Notes: generated by a model from the letters alone, not told the origin. A stretch of 64,000 nucleotides of DNA from Notamacropus eugenii (GCF_028372415.1 NC_092876.1:63640885-63704884); one strand, 5' to 3'. Positions 19,141 to 29,989 are shown, counted from the stretch's first letter. A program made the numbers and translations.

Positions 19141-19689
19141 ACTTTCGTCCAACTGACTTATTTCCTCTAGATCTTATGCTCCTAGATTTTTTGTTATCCA
19201 CCAGTCTGAGGGTAGAAAACACAAAGAAAGATAACAGATGTGGCACATGTGCATGTGTAACTTCACCAATCATGAACCAAAATCATGACTGTCATTTCTC
19301 CAACTGGGAAAAGGTTTCTCCTTGCCTGTCTGGCCAACTCTTTCTTTACTTTCTATTTCTTTTGTGAAGAAAATTGTTCTCTGCACTCCCCATCCCTCCC
19401 TCCTGACCAATTATCTAACTTGCATTGCCATAGTATAAAAGTTTACATCGAATTGTTTCCATGGCAACCATCACACATGAGATCAAATACATCTGCTCTC
19501 TGGTTTTTAAAACAACCAAATCCCTTTCCCAGTTACAAACCTGACCTTCCTAAAGCTTAATCCTTTGTAAAACACAGTGAAGCAAGATCCACCAAGGCTG
19601 TTAAGAGAACTATGTCAGGGTTGCACCAGAACAGGTGTGCTTCAGAACATGAAATAGGACTGCTCTTGAAAAGTTACTGGTAGTAATAA
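19141..19689. other. Repeat-poor stretch around an RFX-type motif
   Basis: No repeat is recognised here. The stretch holds the X-box-like motif listed at 19455. It includes 'cattgccatagtataaaag', a TATA-like string 20 bases before the motif. Confidence 0.4.
19455..19468. promoter_or_regulatory. RFX X-box-like palindrome
   Basis: The sequence gtttccatggcaac fits the RFX binding consensus (GTnnCC, then GGnAAC) with both half-sites. Its use is untested. Confidence 0.4.
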
Positions 19690-19935
19690 TAGCTAATAGT
19701 TAGCATTTATTGCTAAATTTTATTTATTTGCTGAATTTTATATTTAAATTGCTACGGCTTGCTAAATACTTTACAAATATTGTCTCATCTGATCCTTATA
19801 ATAACCCTGGGAGGGAGGTATTAATATTGTTATTATGTCCATTTTACAGATGAAGAAACTGAGACAGACAGTGGTGAAGTGACTTGCCCAAGGTCACACA
19901 GCTAGTAAGTCTTCCTAACTCCAACCCTGCACTGA
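19690..19935 (-). repeat. MIR-type SINE with CORE and L2-like tail
   Basis: 'gctaaatactttacaaatat', 'ccattttacagatgaagaaa' and 'gcccaaggtcacacagctag' in this order are the reversed THER/MIR pattern. A 60-base AT-rich expansion sits at its left end. Confidence 0.75.
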
Positions 19936-20439
19936 ATGGCCTCAGACCTCTGCATAAAGACTTGTGAAGTTTTCCATATGAAAAAAATTTTTCACATTTA
20001 CTTCTCTATATTTCCCACAGAAAATATTTGAGACCTAGGTCTAGCAAGTTGATAATGGGGCTCCCATGGTCCAGTGGAGATCGATGGAGGAGGATGCTAC
20101 CTTCTCCTCCAAAAACAGTATCTGGGTCTGGGTTTGAGATCCTCTTGCCTATGTCAACCTTTCAGAGGTGACAGACCCGAGATGTCTGTAGGGCAGAGAT
20201 CCAGGAGGCTCTTGCTTTGCTAGAGGAGCTTTCTAATAAGTTGGTCCAGCCCAGTCCATGCACAGAGATGTGGCTGGTTAGGGTCACCCACCTGGAGGGG
20301 TCTTCCTTGATCGCTGAACTCTTATTCACCTATCATAAGATCTCTAGGCATTACCTACTAACCCCTGGGCCTTGCCATCTGTACCAATGCTGCTCCCTTT
20401 GGACTTTGAGATTTTCCAGTCTCTCTTGAAGTTGAACTT
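19936..20439. other. Unassigned sequence
   Basis: No repeat, exon or tract is recognised. Confidence 0.35.
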
Positions 20440-20685
20440 AGCTTCATGTATTGTCTCCTCCAATTACAGCGTGAGCTCCTGTCTTGACTTTTAAATTTGT
20501 ATCTCCAGTGTTTAGCAGTCAGCCAATTAGCATTTATTAAACACCTACTGTATGCCAGGCACTGTGCTAAGTCCTGGAGCTACAAAGAAAGGCAAAAGAC
20601 CATCCACACCCTTGAGGAGCTCAAGGTCCGAGAACCTGAACCCAGTGCTTGGTGCAAGGTAAGTGCTCACTAAAGGCAGTTCCAT
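20440..20685 (+). repeat. L2 3' end split by a reversed L2 tail
   Basis: The forward L2 end at 20440-20520 ('cagcgtgagctcctgtcttg') resumes at 20641-20685 ('gtgcaaggtaagtgctcact'). Between them, 20521-20640 is a reversed copy ('agcatttattaaacacctac', 'gtgccaggcactgtgctaag' type). Confidence 0.6.
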
Positions 20686-20689
20686 TCAT

Positions 20690-21379
20690 GTGTGGGTCCT
20701 GAGACCCGGACAGTCTGCAGGCAGAATGGCTCATAATCTGTGTCCTGACATCAGTCAGTACCACTGCTCAACACTCCAGCTGACTAGGAACCTATGACAA
20801 ATATCTCAGGGAACATGCTTTTCAGGAGTTGGGGTGCCCTGCCTGCTGAAGCAGGGGAGAAGAATTCAGAAAAGAGGCAGCAGGGTAGGAGCTCTGATAA
20901 GCTCTGATGACTCTTCACCATCCTGGCTCCCCCACTTTTCTTCCCCTCTCCCCAGGGTCGGACTCACTCTTGCTTGTCTCCTTCCTTTACCCCCATAGAC
21001 AACCTCTTCCTCTTCTTTTTTCCTCTGTTGATCTGGCCCTACTTCTCAACACCCCCACCCTCATCTACGTCCTTTAGCTAAAGGCAAGGTAAGTCAAATA
21101 GAATTTATTAAGTCCCTAAGCCATCTTTCTGCCATCTCCCTGCTAGCCTCTAACCTGATCTAACAGATTCCTGGGACCTTGCTTTCTTAATTGGTGAGAG
21201 TTTACCAAACTGTCTGACCCTTGATATACCATGCTACACTCCAGACATATCCCTGCTGCAACCCACCTCTCCATCTCTTGCTCTGGGAACATCAATCCAT
21301 CCCACACTCCCATTCCTGGAATGGAACCCTATGGAATTCACCATCACTGTGACTTTCCTCCCTGGCCACCACTACCCTA
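20690..21379. other. Unassigned, partly pyrimidine-rich sequence
   Basis: C/T-rich from 20925 to 21080. Parts of 21150-21379 may be a diverged L2 body. No firm call. Confidence 0.35.
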
Positions 21380-21533
21380 GAGGTGTTGTCTTCCCCTCTA
21401 GAGGGCAGATACCATCTTACTTCTTCCGCTTGTATGCCCAGGGCATGGGGCAGTGCCTGGCACAAAGTAAGTGATTAAATAAATGCTCTTATAGTGATGT
21501 CATCTTGGTCATCTTTGAGAACAAAGGACAACT
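21380..21533 (+). repeat. L2 3' end followed by an RTE-type SINE tail
   Basis: 'agagggcagataccatctta' and 'cagtgcctggcacaaagtaa' end an L2 near 21490. Then 'gtgatgtcatcttggtcatc' and 'tttgagaacaaaggacaact' form only the last 45 bases of the RTE-tailed SINE. Confidence 0.65.
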
Positions 21534-21539
21534 AGACGC

Positions 21540-22369
21540 TGTGCCCACTCCTGTGCATCCTTGGAGACAAGGATGGATAGACAAGATTGCTGTCTTCTGA
21601 GTGCTTCCAGTCTGATTAGGGAGGTAAGCCCCTTGAACCAAATGGAGACCATAATAAGCCTGGATCAAATGAAAAGTTAGGTGTTCATCTTTAACCAGCT
21701 CTTTACCTTTCTCCCTCTAATGTGTTCTTGTTTCTGGATCTACGTTCTCCTGAACCATTTATTCTTTTGTCAATTTCCCCCCACCCTTTTCCTTCCTTTT
21801 TCCTGATTCATAATCTAATGTCAAGGAACTGCTTCTGGACCCAAAGGGCTGGAGCGCTATGCCCGTCCCCTCTCCCTAAAGGCCCTCTCTACTCTGGATC
21901 CATGCACATGGTCCAGCCCAGGTTCAGTCCTATGAGGGAAAGTATTCTCAATGTCTTCCCACAGTCCCTCTCCCTACTCTTACTCCCTACTTCCAGGCCT
22001 CCTCCCTCCCTAGTTCAGTCTACTTTCCACTCAAACAGTCTGCTCCTACTGCAAAGACACCTCCGGAAGCTCTAAAGCCTTCAAACACCAAAGGAATGAA
22101 TCATGAAAGGTGGAATTTCAGGGCTAGTGACAGGTGGTAGTTATATTTGGGGAAAGGGGGAAGTGGGGGGGGGGGGCTTCCTTGCAAGTAGGCAGCCACT
22201 GACTGCCAAGGAGTCAGACTAGCTAGACTGGAGGCAAACCACACTCTCTGCTCTCCTCAACATCTACATCCATATGAAATGTGATTCCTTTGAAGGGAAA
22301 AAGCAAAAGACAAACTGAGAGGGTTCTAGGAAAGGCCAGTGGGATAGAAGCAAGTCTTTGTCTAAGCTG
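21540..22369. other. Mostly unassigned sequence
   Basis: A weak reversed L2 tail may lie at 21545-21640. The rest is unrecognised. Bases 22145-22180 are G-rich with a run of 12 G. Confidence 0.4.
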
Positions 22370-22515
22370 ATGTGGTAAGAGTTCTTAGCCTGGGGGGGTG
22401 TGAACTTTTTTTTTTTTTAGCATTTTGAATAAAATTAATTTCCTATTATTTTATTTTATGCATATAAAAACATTCTTCTGAGAAGGGGTCCATAGGCTTC
22501 ACCAGACTGTCAAAG
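22370..22515 (-). mobile_element. hAT-type MITE, reversed
   Basis: 'aagagttcttagcctggggg' at the left and 'tctgagaaggggtccatagg' near the right match the family with 'ttcttaacct' ends seen at 36540, 42023 and 61338. The middle is A/T rich. Confidence 0.6.
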
Positions 22516-22519
22516 GAAA

Positions 22520-22590
22520 TCATTATTGTAAAATGCTTAGCCCAGGACTTGACGCATAGTAGGTGTTTAATAAAAACTTGCTCCCTTCTC
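22520..22590 (+). repeat. L2 3' end
   Basis: 'gtaaaatgcttagcccagga' and 'catagtaggtgtttaataaa' form the terminal part only. Confidence 0.6.
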
Positions 22591-22598
22591 TTCCCCCA

Positions 22599-22602
<4 letters not shown>

Positions 22603-22639
<37 letters not shown>
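22603..22639. repeat. (CA)n microsatellite
   Basis: A perfect run of 18 AC units, immediately right of an L2 tail. Confidence 0.97.
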
Positions 22640-22640
<1 letters not shown>

Positions 22641-22963
22641 TCAGACACCAAAAAGGCTTCAAGAGGACAGCTGGCTGCGTTCGTCTGTGAGCTTCTATCT
22701 CCCATGCAAGCCGTTTCCTGAGTCTCTGCCTAATGGTTGGAAGAATCAGTCCCCTCAATCTTCTCCCCTGGGGACTGACTGAACCAGACTCGCCATTACA
22801 CGCTGCCTTGAGTTTACCCTGAGGGTCTTCTCTCGCCTGCTAGAGGTGACAGGTTGCAAGGCAGGATTTCCAGGGCCCAATTTGGACTGGACCACAACCT
22901 TGCTGTACGTTCTCAGGCAAATGTTCCTCCTCTCTGGGCTTCAGTTCCCTCAGTTGCCTCCTT

Positions 22964-23200
22964 GGAGGTAGCTAAGTGGCATAGTGGATAGGGAGTTTGG
23001 CCAGGAGTTAAAAGGACCCGAGTCCAAAACCAGCTTCAGACACTCGGTAACTACATGACTCTGAGCAGGTATGTCTCAGTTTCCTCAGTTGTAAAATGCA
23101 GGTAATAATAGCGCCTATCTCTCAGGGTTGTTGCAAAGACCAAATGAGATAATATTTGTAAAGTGCCAGATGCATAGTAGGCACTTCATAAATGCTTATT
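22964..23200 (+). repeat. tRNA-derived marsupial SINE
   Basis: A-box-like 'gtggcatagtggatagggag' and B-box-like 'ccgagtccaaaacc', then 'tcagtttcctcagttgtaaa', 'aatgagataatatttgtaaa' and 'catagtaggcacttcataaa'. It is younger than the MIR it interrupts. Confidence 0.85.
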
Positions 23201-23388
23201 TTTTTTTCTTCCTTCCTTCCTCTTTTTATCCTTTCCTCCCTTCTGTCTCTCCCTCTTACCTTTTCCTTTCTTCCTTTCTTCCTTCTTTCTTTCCCTCCCT
23301 CTCTCCCTCCCTTCCTTCCTTCTTTCTTTCCTTCTTTCCTTCCTTCCTTGCTTCCTTCCTTCTTTCCTTCCTTCCTTCCTTTCTTTAT
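23200..23388. repeat. (TTCC)n/(TTTC)n pyrimidine tract
   Basis: Imperfect T/C tract that follows the SINE tail directly and probably expanded from it. The 160-residue open frame across it is a tract artefact. Confidence 0.95.
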
Positions 23389-23594
23389 AAAATAAGCAGG
23401 TTGGACTTTCAAGGTTCTTTCCAGATCAAATGTTCTGTGATGCTATACAACAACCTCCTCCAGACCATGCATGAATCATATCTTCTTTTAAAGAAATGTT
23501 TTACTGATGCTTTAAAAAAAATCCACAGCTGTCATTTCTCAGTACCCTCCCATCCCACCCACTCCCCTCAAAGAACCTGCTGGATTGAACAGTA

Positions 23595-23780
23595 TTCACT
23601 CATTAAGTGACTACTATATGCTAGTCACAAGGACTGCAGAAGCAAAAGTGAGAGTCCTTTTCCAACATCCTTATGTGGAGGCTAAGTGACTTGTCCAAGG
23701 TCATACGAGTGGGTACTTGAGGCAGGATTTTAATCCAGGTGTGTCCACAACATCATGATGGCTCCCTTACTCTCTATTGG
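23595..23780 (-). repeat. L2/MIR 3' fragment then MIR core
   Basis: 'ttaagtgactactatatgct' then 'taagtgacttgtccaaggtc' and 'caggattttaatccaggtgt' are reversed MIR-family blocks. Confidence 0.55.
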
Positions 23781-23844
23781 GAGAGAGAGCATGTATATAT
23801 AAGGTATGTGCACAAAATGGGTACAATGCAATTTTTTAGAGGAC

Positions 23845-24085
23845 AGAAGCTAGGTGGTGCCATAGTTCATAGTGCCTGAAGTCAGGAAGACTCATCTTTC
23901 TGAGTTCAAATCTGACCTCAGCCACTTACTAGCTGAGTGACCTTGAGCAAGTCACTTAACCCTGTTTGCCTCAGTTTCCAAATGAGCTAGAGAAGGAAAT
24001 AGCAAACCACTCCATTATGTTTGCCAAGAAAACCCCAAATAGGGATATGAAGAGTGGGACATCACTGAAATGACTGAATGACGCT
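23845..24085 (+). repeat. tRNA-derived marsupial SINE (MAR1 type)
   Basis: Near full length: 'gctaggtggtgccatagttc', 'tgagttcaaatctgacctca', 'gagcaagtcacttaaccctg', 'gagaaggaaatagcaaacca' and 'gccaagaaaaccccaaatag'. The last two blocks mark the marsupial MAR1 body. Confidence 0.9.
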
Positions 24086-24703
24086 TTATTACTCTCTTTA
24101 CCAAGAAGTACAGCTAAAGCAATTCACACTGATACATGGATCCCTTCTGACAGTGTAGCCTCATGCCACACTTGCAGTTGCCCTAGAGGAAGCATGAGAG
24201 GCCTCTCTGGAATCAAGACTAGTACATGCCTTCATCTCAGTCCTCCAGGCTAGCCCCCAGCCCAGCCCTGTCCCGTCCTTCTGCCTGAGCACCAGGCTGG
24301 GCAGAAGGTGGTGGCTCTCCATGCACACTCCTGGACTTGAATGCAGAAGTTGGTGCTGAGCTGGGGCTCCTCCCTTCTCCCCCACACCTGCAGAACACCC
24401 ACGTTCTCAGTAGAAGCCCAACTTTCTGCAGTAGCTTCCGAGGCCCATTATAGACTTAGTTCCTTTTCTCTACCCCAAATGCATTTGCCAGTTGTCAGCC
24501 ACTTATCAGCAATTAAGCCTCTGTTTCAGATGTCAACCCAGAAATACATCTCACTCCAGCTCCCATTTGCACTAAGTGGAGCAGTGTGCTCACATCCTGT
24601 CAGACTGACTTTCCCAACACTTTCCTTGGCTTAGCAAAGATGTTCAGCAAATCACAGATAATTCCAGGGCCCTAGAGACCATGTAATCGAAACTTTTCCC
24701 ACA

Positions 24704-24704
<1 letters not shown>
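24086..24704. other. Unassigned sequence
   Basis: No repeat family recognised. Base composition is slightly GC-rich at 24170-24420. No splice-flanked open frame stands out. Confidence 0.4.

Positions 24705-24742
<38 letters not shown>
24705..24742. repeat. (CA)n microsatellite
   Basis: A perfect run of 19 CA units. Confidence 0.97.
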
Positions 24743-24747
<5 letters not shown>

Positions 24748-24964
24748 CAGTCTGAAAACTGAGTGGGAGACGTAATCAGGGGCAACGGTGGAAGGAGAAG
24801 CCAGGTCTCCACACTGGTCTGAGTCCTTTCATCAGCCCTCATGGAGGATGATGGGAATGGAATGGAGGGGACCCAAACCCCAGGAATTGTTCTCAGACAA
24901 TGTTCTCAGCTGAGGCATTTCAGTCAGGGAAAGAAGGAGAAGAAAAATTGGGGGGATAGTTACA

Positions 24965-25340
24965 TAAGAGTTGGAAAGTAGCCTAAGTGGTGATCAAATT
25001 CAACATCTTCATTTAACACATGGGGAAACTGAGACTCTGAAAGGTTTCATGACTTGCTCACAGTCGCATAGTTACTACATAGCTACTAAGGCTGCTAGAA
25101 GGCTCAGTAAGTAGAGCACAGAGCCTGGAGTCAGGAGGACCTGAGTTCAAATCCAGCCTCAAACACTACTGGTTGTATGACCCTGGGTAAGTCACTTTAT
25201 CTCTGTCTACCTCAGTTTCCTCATCTATGAAATATGGATAGTAATACCTACCTCACTGGGTTATTGTGAAGATCAAATTATTATTACTATAATTAAGTGG
25301 CACAACTGAGATCTGAATTTAGGTCCCATGATTCAAGGGC
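24965..25340 (-). repeat. MIR SINE split by a younger SINE
   Basis: The reversed MIR piece 24965-25080 ('ggggaaactgagactctgaa') resumes at 25290-25340 ('gagatctgaatttaggtccc'). The SINE at 25083 lies between the two. Confidence 0.6.
25083..25285 (+). repeat. tRNA-derived marsupial SINE
   Basis: 'ctcagtaagtagagcacaga' is the A-box region and 'gagttcaaatccagcctcaa' the B-box region. 'gtcactttatctctgtctac' and 'cctcactgggttattgtgaa' follow. Confidence 0.85.
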
Positions 25341-25399
25341 TCCACATTCCACATTTGGCACAAAGGAGAATCAGGCAAAGTGTTATGAGAAATGAGATA

Positions 25400-25770
25400 T
25401 GAAAGAAATCTCTTTCATTGGAGGGAGAGAGAACAGTTAAGAAAGCTTCCTGGAGGATGTAGCACCTGACCGGGTCTTGATAGAAAAGAGGCATTTCAAT
25501 GGTTGGGGAAAGTCCATTTCCAGCATGGAGGATAGTGCGATGGGACATATCTGAGTTGTGTGATCTGTTCTGGCTGGACCAGTAAGTTAGATTCAGATTT
25601 TAGAAGACATTAAATGCCAGGATCCGTAGTTTAAGCTTTATTTGGAAAGTAATAGGGAATCACTGAAAACTTCTGAGGACAGGAAGGCTTTGATGATGGT
25701 GGTATATTGGAAAGATTACCTGGTATTTATAGAGACAAGTTAGAGGGCAATAGTCTAGGAAGTGAGGGCC
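25400..25770 (-). mobile_element. L2 body fragment, reversed
   Basis: 'gaaagcttcctggaggatgt', 'gggaaagtccatttccagca' and 'agggaatcactgaaaacttc' track the reversed L2 ORF and 3' region. Confidence 0.6.
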
Positions 25771-25774
25771 TGGA

Positions 25775-25895
25775 CTTCCCTCTTTTTTACATTCTCTCTG
25801 CTACCATATTTGTTGCTCATATATCATATGCTCTTTGAAGGCAAAGACAATGTTATTTTTTTCTCCTGTGTGTCTCTAACACCCTGCCTTGCACG
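25775..25895 (+). repeat. L2 3' end variant
   Basis: 'ctttgaaggcaaagacaatg' and 'tctaacaccctgccttgcac' resemble a diverged L2 terminus. Confidence 0.45.
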
Positions 25896-26339
25896 CAGTG
25901 GGCTGGATGCATGAGGGCAACTTCCCTTAGACTTGACCAAGATGTGTAGAAAAGGTGAGAGTAAGGACAGTAATGGGGGATGAATCCAAAGCATGGCACA
26001 GTCCCAGAAAAAGAGTGTGCAGATGACCAAAGGCCCAAGGGAGCGGAGGCTGAGGAGAAAGTGAAAGGCAACAAAGGATGGTGGGAAATGAAGAGGTTTG
26101 GGGGGATGGAGGGCAGAGGGAGGTGACTGTCAAAGAAAGAACAGGGCTGCTCTTCAGGTGAGCATGGGGAGAGAATAATGGATGAGAATGACAGAAAGAA
26201 GACAGAGATGCTCCCTTTTTGTTCCATTTTACTTTTCTTTGTCAATGGAATGATCTTTGGACTGGAAAACACAGAATCAAAATGGCTAATAGGAAGACAA
26301 GAGCCTGCACTAGAAGCAGAGATAAGAAGAGAACACCTG
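25896..26339. other. Unassigned purine-rich sequence
   Basis: G/A-rich from 26035 to 26135. No family recognised. The long minus-strand open frame reflects this composition. Confidence 0.4.
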
Positions 26340-27125
26340 AAATGCAGGTCTTACCATGTCACTTCTCTACCCAATAAACTCCAGTAGCTCCCTACTCGGG
26401 CACTAAGGGACACCATAGTGGATAGAGTGTGGGGCCTGAAATCAGGAAGACTCATCTTGGTTCAAATCCAGTTTCAGACACTAACTACCTGTGCTACCCT
26501 GCTTGCCTCAGTTTCCTCATCTATAAAATGAGCTGGAGAAGGAAATGGTCAACCACTCCAGTATCTTTGCCAAGAAAGCCCCAAATGGGGCCATGAAGAG
26601 TTGGACACAATGGAGCGATGACAACAATAGGCTTCCTATTCGTCTGTAGAATCAAATAAGAACTCTTCTGTGTGGCATTCAAATCCCTTCATAAGCTGGA
26701 CCACTCATACCTTTCCAGTCTTCTTACACACTATGCTTCTTACCTCCATGTACTCTTAGATTCAGTGACAATGGCCTCTTCACCGTTCCTCACACCTCAC
26801 GCTCCATCTCTGGGCTTTGGTCATTTTACTGGCTGTCCCCCATGCCTGGAAGACTTCCCTCCTCATCTCCACCTCCTGGTTCCTTCAGTTTCAAGTCCCA
26901 GTTAAAATCTCACCTTCTACAAGAAGAATTTCCTGATTTCCCATCATGGTAGCACCTTCCCTGTCTAGAGCTTGTTTGTACGTAGTTGTTTGCATGCCAT
27001 CTCCCCTATGAGACTGTAAACTCCTTGAGGCCAAGAACTGTCTTCTGCTTTCCTTTGTATCCCCAGTGCTGAGCACAATGCCCAGTACACAGTAGGTGCT
27101 TGATAAATGCTTGTTGATTGACTGG
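26340..27125 (+). mobile_element. LINE L2 3' end, split by a SINE
   Basis: 'accatgtcacttctctaccc' and 'aactccagtagctccctact' start it. It resumes at 26633 with 'ttcataagctggaccactca', 'cacacctcacgctccatctc' and 'catgcctggaagacttccct'. It closes with 'agactgtaaactccttgagg' and the L2 tail 'gtgcttgataaatgcttgtt'. Confidence 0.85.
26400..26632 (+). repeat. tRNA-derived marsupial SINE (MAR1 type)
   Basis: 'accatagtggatagagtgtg', 'gttcaaatccagtttcagac', 'gagaaggaaatggtcaacca' and 'tggggccatgaagagttgga' identify it. The probable target duplication is 'gctccctactcg' on the left and 'gcttcctattcg' on the right. Confidence 0.9.
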
Positions 27126-27249
27126 CTGATGAGTTTAATTCATCAAGTTTAGCTGATCTACCTCCTCAGTACTAAAACACCTGGTCAACACCATTGCCAA
27201 ATTATTAGTAATCACTGAAAGATCTTGAAAAACACAAGAGTTTCATAGC

Positions 27250-27475
27250 ATTGGAGAAAGACAAATGTCCCCATTTTCATAGAACAGGAGAGAAGGAAAT
27301 CTGCAAGCTAGAGGCCAGTTTAATCTTGATTCCTGACAAAAATCTGGAATGCAAGATTAAGTTGTTGTCAACAATCATTTATTAAATACTTACTATGTGG
27401 CAGCACTGTTATTAAAGGGATGATTAGTGAATATCTAGAAAGGAAAGTTTTGATCACCAAAAAAACCTCTATAAA
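27250..27475 (+). mobile_element. L3/CR1 LINE, left piece
   Basis: 'ggccagtttaatcttgattc' then 'gggatgattagtgaatatct' and 'gttttgatcaccaaaaaaac' match the CR1/L3 RT region around NYRPVSLTS and IITKKQHGF. An L2-like tail ('caatcatttattaaatactt') is inserted at 27368-27412. The element continues at 28950. Confidence 0.6.
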
Positions 27476-27527
27476 GTTGGAGGTCCCATGGTCACCCCTA
27501 CCCCATTTAAAGTAAATGATAAAGGGC

Positions 27528-27650
27528 AGCTAGGTGGCTCAGTGGATAGAGTCAGAAGAACCACAGTTAAAACCCAGTCTCAGACATTTACTAGTTGTAT
27601 GACCTTAGGCAAGTCACATAAACTAAATTGCCTCCAATAATAATAAAGTA
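27528..27650 (+). repeat. tRNA-derived marsupial SINE, short
   Basis: 'agctaggtggctcagtggat' is a near-perfect A-box head, followed by 'acctta' and 'ggcaagtcacataaactaaa'. It ends in (aat)n and lacks the usual body. Confidence 0.85.
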
Positions 27651-27814
27651 AATAAGAGGCTGTGCCTTGATATATTTATTCAGGTAAAAACAAGTCTCAA
27701 CTAAGCAATTAAAGACTTTAGATTAAGTCTGAAAAGTCCTTGGATGAATTGGAGTGACCTTTGACAGGAATAATGTTCAGATTAGTTTAAGAAACTTAGT
27801 CACGACCTGTGGGT

Positions 27815-28060
27815 TGTTCATAATAACCACCATGAACCACTACTATGAACTAGGAACTGTGCTATGTGCTTTACAAATATTACTTCATCTGATTACTTCA
27901 TCACAACAACCCCATGAGGTAGGTGCTATCATTATCATCCTCATTCTACAGTTGAGGAAACTGAGGCAAATAGAGGTTTAGTGATCTGCCCAAGGTTACA
28001 CTGTTAATGTGTCTGAAGCTAGATTTGAACTCAGATCATCTGGACTCCAGTCAAGCTAAC
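27815..28060 (-). repeat. MIR-type SINE
   Basis: 'gtgctttacaaatattactt', 'ctacagttgaggaaactgag', 'ctgcccaaggttacactgtt' and 'gctagatttgaactcagatc' are in reversed THER/MIR order. Confidence 0.8.
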
Positions 28061-28344
28061 TTGACTTCAAGTCAAGCTAACTACCTAGTTGCTTAAAATA
28101 GGAGACTCCTTCTGAACCCAGGTTCTTTGAGTGTCTGCAAGAGAAAGGGAGAGACCGGGACCTTTCAGAGCTCAACCACAAAGAGGTAGTTCAGGGGCAG
28201 TCAGAGAAAAGAGGGAGAGAAAATAGGACTGAGCTGTGAAGAAAAGGGAGATACTGAGGAGAGACATATGTTCTACGGAATGTTGGAGCAGATGATTCAG
28301 GCTGATGCCACCAGAGGGGACCACCTATTGCTACTCATGTTTCA
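28061..28344. other. Unassigned purine-rich sequence
   Basis: A/G-rich. It starts with a short direct echo of 'caagtcaagctaact'. No family recognised. Confidence 0.4.
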
Positions 28345-28570
28345 TTTTCTAAGAGGACTTATGACATAGGTGATGACGTGCCCATGAATTGGATGTATGC
28401 GAGGTGGAGCTGCACAAAGTCATCAGCCTCACTGTCTCTTCCAGTCATGGAAGATAACACCAGTCAAGATGACTGGTGATGGCCCCAGATGCAGTGGATG
28501 ACCTCCGCATCTTCAATGCCTGAACAAGCTCCAAGTGCTCCACAGCGCCTGCTTCAGGCACCTTCATGGC
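28345..28570 (-). repeat. RTE-tailed SINE, reversed
   Basis: 'tctaagaggacttatgacat' is the reversed tail. 'caaagtcatcagcctcactg', 'cccagatgcagtggatgacc' and 'cttcaatgcctgaacaagct' are the reversed body of the 14020 subfamily. Confidence 0.8.
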
Positions 28571-28949
28571 CATTGGAATAAATCATTCCAAGGATGGAAG
28601 TTCCAAGAACAGGTCTGCTCTTTCCCCTACTTTCCCTCCGCCTTCTGTCTATCAACAAATACTGTAATATACTGCACTGTTTCCAGTTTACCCAAACACT
28701 TCAGGGGACCTGAATTTTGTCCCAATATCAAAGAAAGGCCAGATATAGCTCTAAATGTTAGTAAAGACAGAGACAAACCTCTCACTGTAAGGAGTTTTCC
28801 TACCTAGGGGTTCATAGTAATTATGATTGTCCTCAACTTTTTATTTAATATAAATTTCTGAAAGCAGCAGAGGAGAGAACCATGCTTTGTCACTGGCTTA
28901 AAAAGAGAGAGTCCTTGTAAATGTGTGTAACACTAATGTGGCCTCAACT
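28571..28949. other. Unassigned sequence
   Basis: Lies between two L3/CR1 pieces and may be degraded LINE. Nothing firm. Confidence 0.35.
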
Positions 28950-29280
28950 AAAATGGGTCATTGCGGATTAACTTCATTTCCTTTTCTGACAAGGGTACTG
29001 GAGTGGGAAACGGATATGCTATAGATATGGTTTGTCACCATTTTAATAAAAATTGGCCAGCCCACCATGCTATTCTTGTGAAAAAAATGTAGGCTGGACA
29101 ATGGTGCAATCAAGTGAAATCAAAACTTGTTCAATGGCTAGATGGAAAGATTAGCTATTTATTAATAATTAAATGCAAACTAGCTCAGAAGTCTTCAGTG
29201 GAACACTCAAGGGGTCTGTCCTTGACCTGGTACTGTTTGTTTTTATCAGTGACTTGGACAAAGGAAGTTGAGCTACATGA
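28950..29280 (+). mobile_element. L3/CR1 LINE, right piece
   Basis: 'acttcatttccttttctgac', 'caccatgctattcttgtgaa' and 'aacttgttcaatggctagat' precede a readable RGSVLDLVLFVFISDLDKG, the CR1-type RT motif PQGSVLGPVLF-ISDLD. It is collinear with 27250-27475. Confidence 0.75.
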
Positions 29281-29284
29281 TCTC

Positions 29285-29362
29285 TAAGAACCCTTTCAGC
29301 TCTGACATTCTGTGTTCTGAGAGCCCTCCCAGTTCTGACATTCTGTGTTCTAAGGGCTCCAA
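29285..29362 (+). repeat. Two tandem 'agctctgacattctgtgttc' units
   Basis: Reversed relative to the 32-bp minisatellite unit. Two units of about 36 bases lie at the 3' side of the L3/CR1 piece, which suggests the unit comes from an L3 or MIR 3' end. Confidence 0.6.
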
Positions 29363-29694
29363 ATTCCAACACTGAAACTCCTTTCTTAACTGCTGAATTC
29401 ACAAGTCTTTTCTCAGTCTGCCTCCTCCTTTACCTCTCAAGGTGTTTGGACACTGTCTATCATTCTCTCCCTCCAAGTCTTCTCTGCTACTACCCTCTCC
29501 TGGTTCCCTGTCTCCTACTACCTCTTCTCCATCCCTTTTGCTGGATTGTCACCTACCTCCCAAACCTAGGAGTTTGAATAGCTTGAGGTTCTAGCCTGAA
29601 CCCCCTTCTTTTCTAACTTCACCCCGTCTCCTTTGGTGAGCTTATCAGCCCCCAAGGATTCAATTATCGTCTCTACATAAATGATTAAAAAAGG

Positions 29695-29830
29695 GCAAGC
29701 TCTTTCAGCCTTGGTTTCCTCATCTGTAAAATGGAAACACTAATACAGCATCTACCTCTCACAAGACTACTGTGAGGACCAAATGAGGTTACACATACAT
29801 GTACACGCACATGCACTCACATATATGACA
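29695..29830 (+). repeat. tRNA-derived SINE, 3' part
   Basis: 'ggtttcctcatctgtaaaat', 'catctacctctcacaagact' and 'gaggaccaaatgagg' lie in a row. It ends in a CA/ATGTACAC-rich stretch. Confidence 0.7.
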
Positions 29831-29989
29831 CATGAAGTCTTATAAAATTTAAAGTAAGTACTATTTTCTTTAGTACTTAAAGTATTAATGTGTTAGGGAT
29901 AGGGACGGGACCTATGCTTTCTTTGATATGGGGACATCCCAGTTGAGGAAATTCTCTCTTCCAATTCAGGTCTGCACCTTCTCTGCAAC

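Larger units (their letters stand above)
22862..23445 (+). repeat. MIR SINE split by a younger SINE
   Basis: The left piece 22862-22963 ('gggcttcagttccctcagtt') resumes at 23393-23445 ('gcaggttggactttcaaggt', 'gttctgtgatgctat'). The SINE and its pyrimidine tract sit between the pieces. Confidence 0.65.

Noticed and set aside
18921-19367. 148-codon plus-strand open frame
   Set aside because: It spans a MIR-type SINE and shows no domain; length is within chance for this composition.
22964-23010. tRNA gene, from A- and B-box-like sequences in SINE heads
   Set aside because: No cloverleaf can be drawn and the body continues as a SINE; the same holds for the other SINE heads.
23128-23610. 160-codon open frame
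   Set aside because: Most of it is the pyrimidine tract plus SINE and MIR sequence.
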